Part shown: positions 26,382-35,004 of the stretch, one piece after another
Layout of the letters: the number at the start of each line of letters is the position of its first letter
How positions within the stretch are numbered: position 1 is the stretch's first letter
Assembly (NCBI GenBank): GCA_902773295.1
Contig: CACYDT010000074.1
Location: 1 to 49,496 of the forward strand
DNA length: 49,496 bases
Reading direction: 5' to 3'
Source of the DNA: an uncultured Veillonellaceae bacterium
GTDB taxonomy: Bacteria > Bacillota > Negativicutes > Selenomonadales > Selenomonadaceae
The notes under the pieces: model-generated
The model's database searches: none
What the model saw: the letters and a program-made list of their open reading frames with translations, nothing else
Told to the model about the DNA's origin: nothing
Program-made: the position numbers and the translations under genes

Positions 26382-26935
26382 CACCAGGGACGAAAATCCG
26401 CATACTCTATGCCAAACTGCATGAGAACCTTTCCGATGATATGCCGGATCTGCTTCTCCACCGTATCCGCGCCATTGTAAAAAGTCAAGACCGGCGGGAG
26501 CACGACACAGCCGCAATCCGCCAATTCCTTGAGGTTGCGGAGATGAATGCTTGAGAGGGGCATCTCCCTCGGAACGAGAACCACCTTCCGCCCTTCCTTC
26601 AGGCAGACATCCGCCGCCCGCAGGAGCAAGTTGGCCGAATATCCCGAGGCAATCCCTGCCACGGACTTCATGCTGCAGGGAATGACAACCATCCCCTCTG
26701 TCCGGAAAGAACCACTGGAGATAGCCGCCCCCATATCCCGGCAGTCATGAACCACATCCGCCATGCCGCGCACATCATCCATGGAAAGCCCCGTTTCCTG
26801 CCGGAAGGTCAGCTCCGCTCCCTCCGTCACCACAAGATGCGTCTCTATCCCGTCCATCCCCTTCAAGACCCGCAGAAGCTCAACCCCCAAAATGACGCCG
26901 CTGGCACCTGTCATGCCTACAATCAATCGCTTCAT
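26369..26935 (-). CDS. ubiX: UbiX-family flavin prenyltransferase
   Basis: A 188-residue flavoprotein that makes prenylated FMN, the cofactor of UbiD-type decarboxylases. The flavin-binding N-terminus is MKRLIVGMTGASGVILG. SGSFRTEGMVVIPCSMKSVAGIASG and LVPREMPLSSIHLRNL are family signatures, the latter including the catalytic-site PRE...L segment. The ATG at 26935 has a GGGGGAG site; the open frame continues 36 codons upstream without support. No UbiD partner lies in the window. Confidence 0.93.
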   Translation of the reverse strand: MKRLIVGMTGASGVILGVELLRVLKGMDGIETHLVVTEGAELTFRQETGLSMDDVRGMADVVHDCRDMGAAISSGSFRTEGMVVIPCSMKSVAGIASGYSANLLLRAADVCLKEGRKVVLVPREMPLSSIHLRNLKELADCGCVVLPPVLTFYNGADTVEKQIRHIIGKVLMQFGIEYADFRPWCGKT

Positions 26936-27060
26936 AGCTCCCCCATTCATCAATAACCACTGCATCCTGCGCATACTGCAGCGATTATTTTCGCACAGTT
27001 CCCCGCGGAATGTGATACAATAAGATACAATACAAACCTGCAACAGAAAGGAGGAACATC

Positions 27061-27834
27061 ATGCTGATTGCCATTATCACAGGTGCTTCCAGCGGACTGG
27101 GCCGCGAATACGTCCATGCATTGGACAGGGAGGGACTGGACGAAATCTGGGTCATCGCCCGCCGCAAAGAACGCCTCCAAGAACTGGCAGAAAAAACCAT
27201 CACACCACTTCGCATCCTGGCCTGCGACCTCACGGAGCCGGCCGTCCTCCATGCCATTTCCGCCGAGCTGGAAAAGAACCACCCCATCGTGAACTATCTC
27301 ATCAACGCTGCAGGGTTCGGAAAAATTGGCAGCTTCGCCGATATTCCCACAGAAGAACTCTGTGCCATGATCGATCTCAACTGCCGCGCCGCCGTCGCCC
27401 TCACGCAAATGTCCATCCCATATATGCCTCCCACGGGAGGAATCCTCAATCTATGCTCCTGTGCCGCCTTCCAGCCCATCCCCTTCCTGAATGTCTATGC
27501 GGCCTCAAAAGCCTTCCTGCTCCATTATACCCGCGCACTCCACGCAGAGCTCCTGCCCAAAGGAATCCATGTCACCGCCCTGTGTCCCTATTGGATAGAA
27601 AGCACGGAATTCATCTCCCATGCAAAGGACACCAAAAACTCATCCTACATCGAGAAGTTTCCCTTCCCCCAGGACATCGCCCTCGTCATCCGCCGTTCCC
27701 TGGAAGGGCTGGAAAAAAATGCAGAAGTCGTCACTCCCGGCATCATCCCCTTCCTTCATCGAGCCCTCGCCGGCCTCCTGCCCCACAGCATCATGATGCG
27801 GGCAAGCGCAAGGTTTCATGCAATGAAATCATGA
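27061..27834 (+). CDS. Short-chain dehydrogenase/reductase
   Basis: A 257-residue classical SDR. The cofactor motif is TGASSGLG (7-14), the NAAG motif is at 82-85, and the catalytic triad is S133, Y146 and K150 (YAASK). The substrate cannot be told from sequence; it resembles the DltE/YqjQ-like broad-specificity group. A GAAAGGAGG ribosome site and an extended -10 (TGA-TACAAT, 27012-27020) precede it. It is divergent from ubiX and convergent with the phosphatase-superfamily gene, whose stop lies four bases away. Confidence 0.9.
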   Translation: MLIAIITGASSGLGREYVHALDREGLDEIWVIARRKERLQELAEKTITPLRILACDLTEPAVLHAISAELEKNHPIVNYLINAAGFGKIGSFADIPTEELCAMIDLNCRAAVALTQMSIPYMPPTGGILNLCSCAAFQPIPFLNVYAASKAFLLHYTRALHAELLPKGIHVTALCPYWIESTEFISHAKDTKNSSYIEKFPFPQDIALVIRRSLEGLEKNAEVVTPGIIPFLHRALAGLLPHSIMMRASARFHAMKS

Positions 27835-27838
27835 CGCA

Positions 27839-30286
27839 TCACTCGCTATGCGAAAACGTCCTGGTATGCTCGTATGCCAACCGCAAGAAATACTCCTTCA
27901 ACGAATCCGAAAGGACTTCGCTATGACATTGATCCCTTGTATAGATATGGCAAGAGCATGACCCCATATCCACGGTCCCATCCGGACGCGTCACGGCATC
28001 CGTTTCCAGGCGAAACTCATGCTCCTGTGTGCGAATCCCCAATTTATAAGTCTGCCCCGGGAAAATAGAATTACTGATAACGTACTCCCGCCTGTTCCCG
28101 CCAAAAACTTCTGGCAGGTTTGCATCCATATCCTTCGCCTCCGGAAGCACGCCCAATTCCTTTGCCACAATCGGATATAAATCCATGCCACTGACCAGCT
28201 CATCCACCATCCCTTTTTCCGGGATACCCGCCCCACGCATCATGAAGGCAATCCCACATTCCTCTTCATTAAGGAAATACGTATCTTTCCCGTGGATTAC
28301 AGTCCCATGGTCAGAATAAGCATTGACAACGTACTCATCCTCCCGATAATTTTTCTCAATATACTCAAACAGCCTTCCCAGCTCTTGATCCATCCTCTGA
28401 ATCATGTAAAGATTGTTCTTTTGATAAACTTCATTTCCTTCCAGATGGATTGCATGCGTACCAGAAGGGTTCAACGTCTCTGCCAGAGCAAATTCTTTCC
28501 ACTCCATAGCGACTTGGGATTGCAGTGCCGCAGGCGTGTTCCATGGAAATGGGTGCGGATCGCTGACATGCACGAAGAGATAGTTATCACATTCATGAAA
28601 TGCATCCAAATGATCCATGACTCTTTTCGTCCCCTCATGCATCAATCGTTGCAGATATGGGCTGACAATCAAGCGCGAAAAGCCTCTCAAGACGCCATTG
28701 TACAGGCCACGTGCATCACCTGTCAGATTTACGCAATAATACCCTTTTTCCTTGGCAATTTCTGAAAGTGTCTTGTATCGCTTGTCCAAGGACACAAACA
28801 CCTTATCGTGAAAAATTTGGGAACGATGCATGTGCAGCCCCGTTTCCATCGTTGCCAAAGACGGGTATGTATATTCCGCAACAGAATATGCATCATTAAA
28901 AATGACCCCTTTGGAGAAGAACCTCACCAAATTGGGAACATGCACAAATCCTTCTGCTTTCATCTGGCTCCAAGGAAGACTATCCAAAAGCAAATTGAGC
29001 ACAAGCCGCTTCCTTTGATGGCTGTGTTCCAGGGACAACGGCTCTGCCGCAACAAATTTCCTGGCCGATGACATTTTCGTGTCCTCTGTCAACCGAACAA
29101 AACGGAATTCATTTTTCCCCAAGGTAATGCAACTTTCTGCTGAACGATCCTCTATATGGATTTTCTGTTCCTTTTCACTGCCTGCCACTGCCACAATACA
29201 TGCCGTTCCCTCAGAAACATGGAAAAACAGCTGCTTTGCATCCCGGACCTTCATAATATCGAAGGGGAAATTGCTGTACGCATATGCATTATCGACTCTC
29301 TGCTTAGCGAAAACCTCAAGCCGATCCGCCATTACCCCAAAAAAACTGCTTGGATTATACGCTCCACACCAATATCGATACTCCTCCCCGGAGTTCCGCT
29401 GATGCACAAGATACTCCCCACAGCTAGAACGGAAGCCCCCTCCCATCTCGCCAGTCTCCAGATAAAAAGGAGCCGTCTGCACATTTATGGATGTGATTGG
29501 CAACACATGAGACACCTGTTGCAAGTCAGCAGATCTTACCGTCTCTCCGGAGGCACATGCTATTTGAAATACATATCCTCCTTCCGGCACAGATACACTT
29601 TTCGTGAAAATTTGGCAGAGTCTTTCCAGCAGCCCCCATATTCCCGGATGTGTCTTCCGCAAACGATACGCCTCTTGCGCATGGAAAAACGCTTCTTCAT
29701 GCCGCCCCTGCTGAAAGAACCATTCCCCACACAAGAAGTGATATCCTGCCCGATCATCCCCTTTTTCCTGCAGTTCCTTCAGCAGGCGTTCCGTCTCCTT
29801 CGGCCAGACATTTCTCTTCACAGCATCCTTCAGAATGCGCAAAACCTCTTGCGTGCGCTGCATATCCTTCCATTCACGGTAGATCTCCTCCAGCGTTCCA
29901 TCAGGCATCACGTCCATTATCATTGCCCGATACAATTCCCATTCCATCTTCCCCGACCGGTTTATCATAAACCGGTTTCCCTGAATATCAAAAACTACTG
30001 CATAGTCATCCGTCACAGGAAACACTTGCACCGGAAGATGATCATATTCCGGAAGAAGGCAACCTCCGTCGCTAAAAATACGCTCCAAATTTCTTTGATA
30101 ATTCCGGCGCATCATAGCTTCGTTCGGAATGTACAAGAACTGCACAAGAAAATCATATATCTCATGCAGGGGTTTTTCATTATATCCCAGCATCAACCAT
30201 TGTGTTCCCAGCAAAAGCTTCTCCACCCCATTAGGATTATCCTGGAACGCCCGGATGAATTCGATGCCTTTCTCATACAGCAACAT
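27839..30286 (-). CDS. Cytoplasmic alkaline-phosphatase-superfamily protein, paralogue A
   Basis: 815 residues, with no signal peptide or membrane helix visible. Residues 1-230 are helical with a TPR-like stretch (180-215), and 300-420 look beta-rich. From about 425 there is an alkaline-phosphatase/sulfatase-superfamily domain: metal Asp D435 (LLLDSL), T473 in EYTYPSLATMETG at the nucleophile position, D576 and H578 (SDPH), and D659-H660 (YSDHG). The nucleophile context lacks the CxPSR/SxPSR formylglycine motif, so it is probably not a true sulfatase; phosphodiesterase, phosphotransferase or phosphatase activity is likelier. It is clearly paralogous to 35828-37930, but longer at the N-terminus. 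The ATG at 30286 follows GGGGGAGG. Base composition is lower in GC than neighbouring housekeeping genes. Confidence 0.8.
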   Translation of the reverse strand: MLLYEKGIEFIRAFQDNPNGVEKLLLGTQWLMLGYNEKPLHEIYDFLVQFLYIPNEAMMRRNYQRNLERIFSDGGCLLPEYDHLPVQVFPVTDDYAVVFDIQGNRFMINRSGKMEWELYRAMIMDVMPDGTLEEIYREWKDMQRTQEVLRILKDAVKRNVWPKETERLLKELQEKGDDRAGYHFLCGEWFFQQGRHEEAFFHAQEAYRLRKTHPGIWGLLERLCQIFTKSVSVPEGGYVFQIACASGETVRSADLQQVSHVLPITSINVQTAPFYLETGEMGGGFRSSCGEYLVHQRNSGEEYRYWCGAYNPSSFFGVMADRLEVFAKQRVDNAYAYSNFPFDIMKVRDAKQLFFHVSEGTACIVAVAGSEKEQKIHIEDRSAESCITLGKNEFRFVRLTEDTKMSSARKFVAAEPLSLEHSHQRKRLVLNLLLDSLPWSQMKAEGFVHVPNLVRFFSKGVIFNDAYSVAEYTYPSLATMETGLHMHRSQIFHDKVFVSLDKRYKTLSEIAKEKGYYCVNLTGDARGLYNGVLRGFSRLIVSPYLQRLMHEGTKRVMDHLDAFHECDNYLFVHVSDPHPFPWNTPAALQSQVAMEWKEFALAETLNPSGTHAIHLEGNEVYQKNNLYMIQRMDQELGRLFEYIEKNYREDEYVVNAYSDHGTVIHGKDTYFLNEEECGIAFMMRGAGIPEKGMVDELVSGMDLYPIVAKELGVLPEAKDMDANLPEVFGGNRREYVISNSIFPGQTYKLGIRTQEHEFRLETDAVTRPDGTVDMGSCSCHIYTRDQCHSEVLSDSLKEYFLRLAYEHTRTFSHSE

Positions 30287-30321
30287 ATTACAGAAATCCT
30301 CCCCCTGCCTTCCCACACAGC

Positions 30322-31209
30322 CTACGCCGCTTCCATGAGCAGCTGAAGCTTCTGTCTGAGCAACCCGAAGTTCCGCAGCTGTGCCCCGATACACCGGACA
30401 TCCTTCACGCAATCCCCCGTCAGCTCCGCCTCCGGCGCATCCAGGAACAGCTCATCCTCATCCGTGTCCCGCCCCTCGCTGGCCATGATATGGAGATGGG
30501 CATTGGCAAGCATGGCAGCTACTTCAAAGACCCGCTCGGACAACTGCTCGATCCTCCCGGGAAGATACACCCGTTCCCCTTGCTCCAGCTGAACCTTGAG
30601 CGCCTTGTACTCCCGATACATTTCCTTCTCATAGTATTCCGCAATCCCCGTGAGCAGGCGTCCCGCCGAAGCAACGGAAGCCGCCCGCCGCCCCGCAATG
30701 ATCTTCACGTCATCCCGAAGGCAAAAACGATACTTCGCAGAGAAGAGCGTCTGGCTCCCCATCATGCGATCCACGCCGATAATATACCTGGCTCTTCTCA
30801 AGAGGCGCAGGACTTCTTTCCTCTGCTGTTCCTGAAAGGAAATGGCATGGAACTGCATCCCCCCAAGCCCACGATCCCGGCACTCCCGAACCAGAAGCCG
30901 AATATACGCCGCATGGTTGTTGAAAACATAGATATCCTCCTTGGAAGGAATCCTTGCGATTGCCGCAAAGAACTCCTCCGTAGGATGCAGATCAAAGACA
31001 AACAACTGCTCCTTGGGGATTCTCTGGGCGAGAAGCGCTTCCTGTGTAGTGGCGCAAACATAGAACGCCTCCGGGTCTACCCCCTTCACCTCTGCCGTCA
31101 AGATCGTCTCAATCGGAATCGCCCCCTCAATGAAGGATTCCATAATCGCCTTGATCTCATCCGCAATGAGCTCATCACTGCCCACCGCCATGAGCTTGAG
31201 TTCATGCAT
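30322..31209 (-). CDS. Unrecognised conserved-looking cytoplasmic protein
   Basis: Not recognised. 295 residues, no signal peptide or membrane segment. The N-terminal ~170 residues look like an alpha/beta sensory or response fold (LKLMAVGSDELIADEIKAIM, FYVCATTQEALLAQ, IYVFNNHAAYIRLLV). The C-terminal ~120 residues are helical and include a segment with repeated hydrophobic spacing (EQLSERVFEVAAMLANAHLH). The N-terminal pattern is loosely reminiscent of PrpR_N-type effector domains, but this is weak. It directly precedes paralogue A (36-base gap), so the two are probably one transcript. A divergent promoter region separates it from the small gene at 31481. Confidence 0.75.
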   Translation of the reverse strand: MHELKLMAVGSDELIADEIKAIMESFIEGAIPIETILTAEVKGVDPEAFYVCATTQEALLAQRIPKEQLFVFDLHPTEEFFAAIARIPSKEDIYVFNNHAAYIRLLVRECRDRGLGGMQFHAISFQEQQRKEVLRLLRRARYIIGVDRMMGSQTLFSAKYRFCLRDDVKIIAGRRAASVASAGRLLTGIAEYYEKEMYREYKALKVQLEQGERVYLPGRIEQLSERVFEVAAMLANAHLHIMASEGRDTDEDELFLDAPEAELTGDCVKDVRCIGAQLRNFGLLRQKLQLLMEAA

Positions 31210-31335
31210 TCCCTTTCATCCTTTCCTTGCACCTTCTTGATCGGCTTGCCAGCCTGCAATCGAAACCCGTATAATCTCTCATACTAAGTATACCGCAAAT
31301 GTTCCCAATTTTCCATAGGCAAAAAGCAATTACGG

Positions 31336-31341
31336 TATAAT
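31336..31341 (+). promoter_or_regulatory. -10 element for the small orphan gene
   Basis: A perfect TATAAT with no clear -35, 140 bases upstream of the ATG at 31481. Transcription from here would give a long leader containing the 26-bp motif and a 12-bp hairpin. A minus-strand TGGAAA-17 bp-TATACT promoter for the unrecognised gene overlaps this region. Confidence 0.5.
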
Positions 31342-31367
31342 GCGGACCCATACATCAAAAAACTTCG

Positions 31368-31393
31368 AAATTTTCCTGCTCACGAGCATAAAA
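31368..31393. repeat. 26-bp motif, copy B (see 14376-14401)
   Basis: It differs from copy A at one base. It lies in the leader of the small orphan gene, seven bases before a hairpin. The near-palindromic core TGCTC-AC-GAGCA is intact. Confidence 0.7.
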
Positions 31394-31399
31394 CATCCA

Positions 31400-31446
31400 A
31401 ACATTCGCCAAAGCAGAAGGAATCCCCGCCCGCCTTGGCGAATGTT
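31400..31446. promoter_or_regulatory. 12-bp perfect hairpin in the leader of the small orphan gene
   Basis: The arms AACATTCGCCAA (31400-31411) and TTGGCGAATGTT (31435-31446) enclose a 23-base loop, 34 bases before the start codon. Either strand could use it; on the plus strand it would be a 5'-UTR control element, with no U-tract long enough for a clear terminator. Confidence 0.65.
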
Positions 31447-31480
31447 CTTTCGTATAAGATACACAAGGAGGAATCTCATC

Positions 31481-31789
31481 ATGAAAACAAAACTCGCGGT
31501 ATGGTTCACCCAGAAGAAGTTCGCCCTGGACGTGCCCCAGGCCTTGGAATTCATAGAATCCATCCGGAAAGACCAGTGCCCCCCGGAACTCATCGATATC
31601 CTCAAGAAAGACATCGACATCCGCCTTGCCATCGGCGATCCCCTGACAGAAAAAAAAGTCCTGAGCTTCCTTCAGGAAAAACTCAGGACTGCGGAAAAAC
31701 TCATCCCCTACTGGGAAGAGCATCCCAAAGACACCAACGCCATCTTCTTTTTGAAGGGCTACCGCCGGTACATGGAAGAAAACCCGTGA
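31481..31789 (+). CDS. Small orphan protein of unknown function
   Basis: Not recognised. 102 residues, soluble and mainly helical. Notable segments are VPQALEFIESIRKDQCPPEL and EKLIPYWEEHPKDTNAIFFL. The AAGGAGG ribosome site (31465-31471) is excellent and fixes the ATG at 31481, so it is very probably expressed. It is alone on the plus strand, four bases from the ctp stop on the opposite strand. Its long structured leader suggests post-transcriptional control. Confidence 0.75.
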   Translation: MKTKLAVWFTQKKFALDVPQALEFIESIRKDQCPPELIDILKKDIDIRLAIGDPLTEKKVLSFLQEKLRTAEKLIPYWEEHPKDTNAIFFLKGYRRYMEENP

Positions 31790-31792
31790 CCA

Positions 31793-32941
31793 TCACTTCC
31801 CGGCCATCTTCTCCCGGAGCACTTCCTCTGCCTTCAAAAGCTGCGTATCGACAGTGTCTCCCTGCCGAAGTTCCACCGGCACGTCCGGCTCAATGCCGGT
31901 ACCGTCAATGCTCCGGTCACTCGGAGTATAATACTTGGCCACCGTGATCTTCACGGCATCATCATGGAACATGGGCATGACCACCTGTACAGAACCCTTC
32001 CCATAGGATTTCGTGCCAACGAGCGTCCCGGACTTCGTATCCTGCAATGCCCCCGCCAGGATCTCTGCCGCACTGGCACTGTTTCCGTCGATCAGCGCTA
32101 CTACAGGGTATTTCTGCTCCTTCAATTCAGAGGTATATTCCTCCCTGTTCCCGTCCCGATTCACCACGGAAACCACGGGACCCTCGGGAACCAGCATTCC
32201 CGCAATTTCCACGCAGCTCGTCACCAGGCCTCCGGGATTCTCCCGCAAATCGATGATAAGCCCCTTCATGCCATCGGCTTCCAAGGACTCATAGGACTCC
32301 CGGAATTCCTGCGCCGTCTTCTCGCTGAAAGAGGCAATGCGAATATAACCCATGCCGTCCTCCAACATTTTTCCCACAGCAGTCCTGACTTGTATGGTAT
32401 CCCGGGTAATGGTAACCTCCCGGTTCTCTTCCCCTTCTCTGTGAAGGGAGAGCGTGACATCTGTGCCCACTTTGCCCCGGATGTGGATTGCCACCTCCTC
32501 GGGCTGCATCTCCGCCACCGGAGTGCCATCCACCGCCAGAATTTCATCATCTGCCAGGATACCTGCTCTGGCCGCCGGCGAATCATCCATCACAGAAATG
32601 ACCGACACCTTGTTTTCCTTGAATCCCATATAAATGCCAATACCGCCGAACGCCCCTTCCGTATGATCCATAAGCTGATGATACATTTTCGGCGGCAGGT
32701 AAATGGAATAGGGATCCTCCAGCGACTGCACCATGCCATGGATGGCTCCATCCATGAGTTTCGTGGAATCCACATCCGAAACATAGCGTTTCTCAATGAA
32801 CCGCATAACCCCCGCGAAGCGGAAGATATCCCCCAGCTTCTGCCCCGTAAGTCCCAAGGCCCAGCCAAGCCCCCCCAAAGTGAGTATGGAAGAGGCAACC
32901 GCGCTTACGACGATAATTGCCACAATTTTCTTTTTACTCAT
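31793..32941 (-). CDS. S41-family C-terminal processing peptidase
   Basis: A 382-residue Ctp protease with an uncleaved-type N-terminal membrane anchor (IVAIIVVSAVASSILTLGG). A PDZ domain occupies about residues 90-180 (GGIGIYMGF, ILAVDGTPV). The catalytic serine lies in GNSASAAE (286-293) and the lysine general base is K315 (KSYGKGS). It acts outside the inner membrane. Its place directly after ftsEX and an EnvC-like M23 peptidase suggests it processes or regulates envelope or division proteins. The ATG at 32941 has AAGGA upstream. Confidence 0.93.
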   Translation of the reverse strand: MSKKKIVAIIVVSAVASSILTLGGLGWALGLTGQKLGDIFRFAGVMRFIEKRYVSDVDSTKLMDGAIHGMVQSLEDPYSIYLPPKMYHQLMDHTEGAFGGIGIYMGFKENKVSVISVMDDSPAARAGILADDEILAVDGTPVAEMQPEEVAIHIRGKVGTDVTLSLHREGEENREVTITRDTIQVRTAVGKMLEDGMGYIRIASFSEKTAQEFRESYESLEADGMKGLIIDLRENPGGLVTSCVEIAGMLVPEGPVVSVVNRDGNREEYTSELKEQKYPVVALIDGNSASAAEILAGALQDTKSGTLVGTKSYGKGSVQVVMPMFHDDAVKITVAKYYTPSDRSIDGTGIEPDVPVELRQGDTVDTQLLKAEEVLREKMAGK

Positions 32942-32958
32942 ATCCAAACATTCCTTGA

Positions 32959-34104
32959 TTACAAATATCCATACGGGCTTACAACCGTCCCGCTCTCCCT
33001 GACCTCGAAATGGCAGTGAGGACCCGTGGAGTTTCCGGTAGACCCACAATAGGCTATCGTCTGCCCCTGGGAAACGCTCTGCCCCGCACTCACGGCAAAG
33101 CTCTGGTTATGCCCATAAAGTGTGGAAATGCCACCCCCATGATCTATGATGACCGTATTCCCATAGCCGGAAATCCAGCAGGCATCCGACACGACGCCGC
33201 TGGCAGCCGCAACAATCGGCTCACCGTAATCACCGCCGATATCAATGCCGCTGTGAAATTTCTGCGTGCCGCTGATGGGATGGACACGCCAGCCGAACTC
33301 CGAAGTAATCGGCCCGGAGAGAGGCCAGATCATTCCGCCTCCGCTGCCGCCGGTATAAGATACCTGGGGCGACGCGACAGGAGAGCGCCTCGCCTGAATC
33401 ATCTCGGCCACTTTCTTCGATGCTGCCATGAGCTCATCGTACTCCCTGTCGACCGTGGCCTTGTCGCTCTTCATCTTGTCGATGAGCGCCTGGCGCTTCT
33501 GCTGCTTCTCCACCATGATATCCTTGGCCTTCCCGGCCTGACGCACTTTCGGTTCCCTGGCTGCCCGATCCTTCTCCAGTCCGTTCTTTGTCTTCTCGAT
33601 CTCATCCTTCTCCGCCAGTACAACCTGCACCAAATCATAGTCCTGCTTGACCACGCGCTTCAGAAGATCCATGCGGGTCATGAGATCCTGGAAGTCTTTC
33701 GCGCCAAAGACAACATCCAGATAGCTGATCTGCCCATTGACATAGATATCCCTGACGCGCTTGCCAAGGGTATGGTTCTTTCTCTCGTAATCCTTTTGGA
33801 CCTCTTCCAGCCGTGCCTCATTCAGCGCGATACGCTCCTTGATGTCATCGAGTTCCGCCTTGAGAGTCTTGTAATTCGCGATGGCCTCATCCGCCTCCAT
33901 GTCCAGGATGCGCTTCTCCTCGGAAAGGCTCTCGATTTTCGACTGTATCTTCCCGCTTTCCTCCAGCTTTTCCTGAGCCTGCCGCTCATACTCCGCCTGC
34001 TCATCCTCCAGCTCATCGGCATGGAGCATCGTCGGCGCAGCCATGAACAAGGCACATGCCAGAAGACCGGCCCGGAAAACGTTCCCTTTTCTTCCTTTTC
34101 CCAC
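32959..34104 (-). CDS. EnvC-like coiled-coil M23 peptidase
   Basis: 381 residues with a signal peptide (cleavage about residue 29, ALFMAAPTMLHA). A long coiled coil follows (about 30-235). The C-terminal M23/LytM domain has H284 and D288 (HSGIDIG) and H363, H365 (HCHFE), an intact zinc site. It may therefore cut peptidoglycan itself, unlike E. coli EnvC, which has a degenerate site and only activates amidases. It probably docks on the extracytoplasmic domain of FtsX. Translation begins at GTG (34104) with GAGGAG upstream. It lies 12 bases after ftsX. Confidence 0.92.
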   Translation of the reverse strand: MGKGRKGNVFRAGLLACALFMAAPTMLHADELEDEQAEYERQAQEKLEESGKIQSKIESLSEEKRILDMEADEAIANYKTLKAELDDIKERIALNEARLEEVQKDYERKNHTLGKRVRDIYVNGQISYLDVVFGAKDFQDLMTRMDLLKRVVKQDYDLVQVVLAEKDEIEKTKNGLEKDRAAREPKVRQAGKAKDIMVEKQQKRQALIDKMKSDKATVDREYDELMAASKKVAEMIQARRSPVASPQVSYTGGSGGGMIWPLSGPITSEFGWRVHPISGTQKFHSGIDIGGDYGEPIVAAASGVVSDACWISGYGNTVIIDHGGGISTLYGHNQSFAVSAGQSVSQGQTIAYCGSTGNSTGPHCHFEVRESGTVVSPYGYL

Positions 34105-34116
34105 AACTTCAGCTCC

Positions 34117-35004
34117 TCACACCTGCAAAAAGCGTTTCAGGGAAATCGTACTGCCGATTGTCCCAATGATCATCCCGCTCACAACGATGACCGCGCTCAC
34201 GTAGTTCATGAAGGGATACTGCGACATCAGAGGGAAAAACGCCAAAGTACTGTAGATCTTCGCCGCCATCGCCGCATAGAAGCTCCTGAGAGCCAGCGCC
34301 GCAAGAATGCCGCCGATGAAGCCGAGCACCATGCCCTCCAGCAGGAAGGGCCAGCGAATGAACCAGTCCGTCGCTCCCACATATTTCATAATGGCAATCT
34401 CCTTGCGGCGGGCAAATACCGTCAGCCGGATCGTGTTGGAAATGATGAAGAGCGTCGCCCCCGCCAGAAGCACCATGAGGACAAGGCCGAAAATCCGCAT
34501 AAGCCGGGTGATATCAAAGAGATGCTCCACCACATCCTGCCCGTATTTCGCCTCTTCCACACCATCCATCTGCTCAATGGCTTCCGCAGCCGTCTGCACC
34601 ATCTCCGGCAAACGCACCGTCACCTCGACAGATTCCGGAAGAGGATTCTTCTCCCCCAAGGCATCCAAGAGGTACTTCTGATCCCCCAGGCGCTCCCGCA
34701 GCCGAGCCATGGCCTCGTCCTTCGTCACATAACGCACGGACTCAATGCCCTGCATCTCCTGGATATCCGACAGCACTTTCTTGCGAAGGGACTCCTTGGC
34801 ATCCTCCTGGAAATAGACACTGATCTGCACCTGGGATTCCAATGTGGAAGCCAGACGGTTCATGTTCAGCACAAGGATGAGAAACACCCCCAGAACAAAC
34901 AGGGACACCGCCACCGTTCCTATGGAGGCAAAGGACATCCAATGATTGCGGCGAAGAGAAATCAACACCTCCCGGATGAAATATTCACTTGTCCTAAGCC
35001 TCAT
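34117..35004 (-). CDS. ftsX: Cell division permease-like protein FtsX
   Basis: A 295-residue protein with one membrane helix near residue 25-50, an extracytoplasmic domain (about 55-165) that in relatives binds wall hydrolase partners, and three C-terminal helices. ARRKEIAIMKYVGAT is the FtsE-contacting coupling region. FtsEX converts ATP hydrolysis into activation of peptidoglycan hydrolases, here probably the adjacent M23 protein. The ATG at 35004 overlaps ftsE by 11 bases; the upstream extension of the open frame is ftsE in another frame. Confidence 0.94.
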   Translation of the reverse strand: MRLRTSEYFIREVLISLRRNHWMSFASIGTVAVSLFVLGVFLILVLNMNRLASTLESQVQISVYFQEDAKESLRKKVLSDIQEMQGIESVRYVTKDEAMARLRERLGDQKYLLDALGEKNPLPESVEVTVRLPEMVQTAAEAIEQMDGVEEAKYGQDVVEHLFDITRLMRIFGLVLMVLLAGATLFIISNTIRLTVFARRKEIAIMKYVGATDWFIRWPFLLEGMVLGFIGGILAALALRSFYAAMAAKIYSTLAFFPLMSQYPFMNYVSAVIVVSGMIIGTIGSTISLKRFLQV

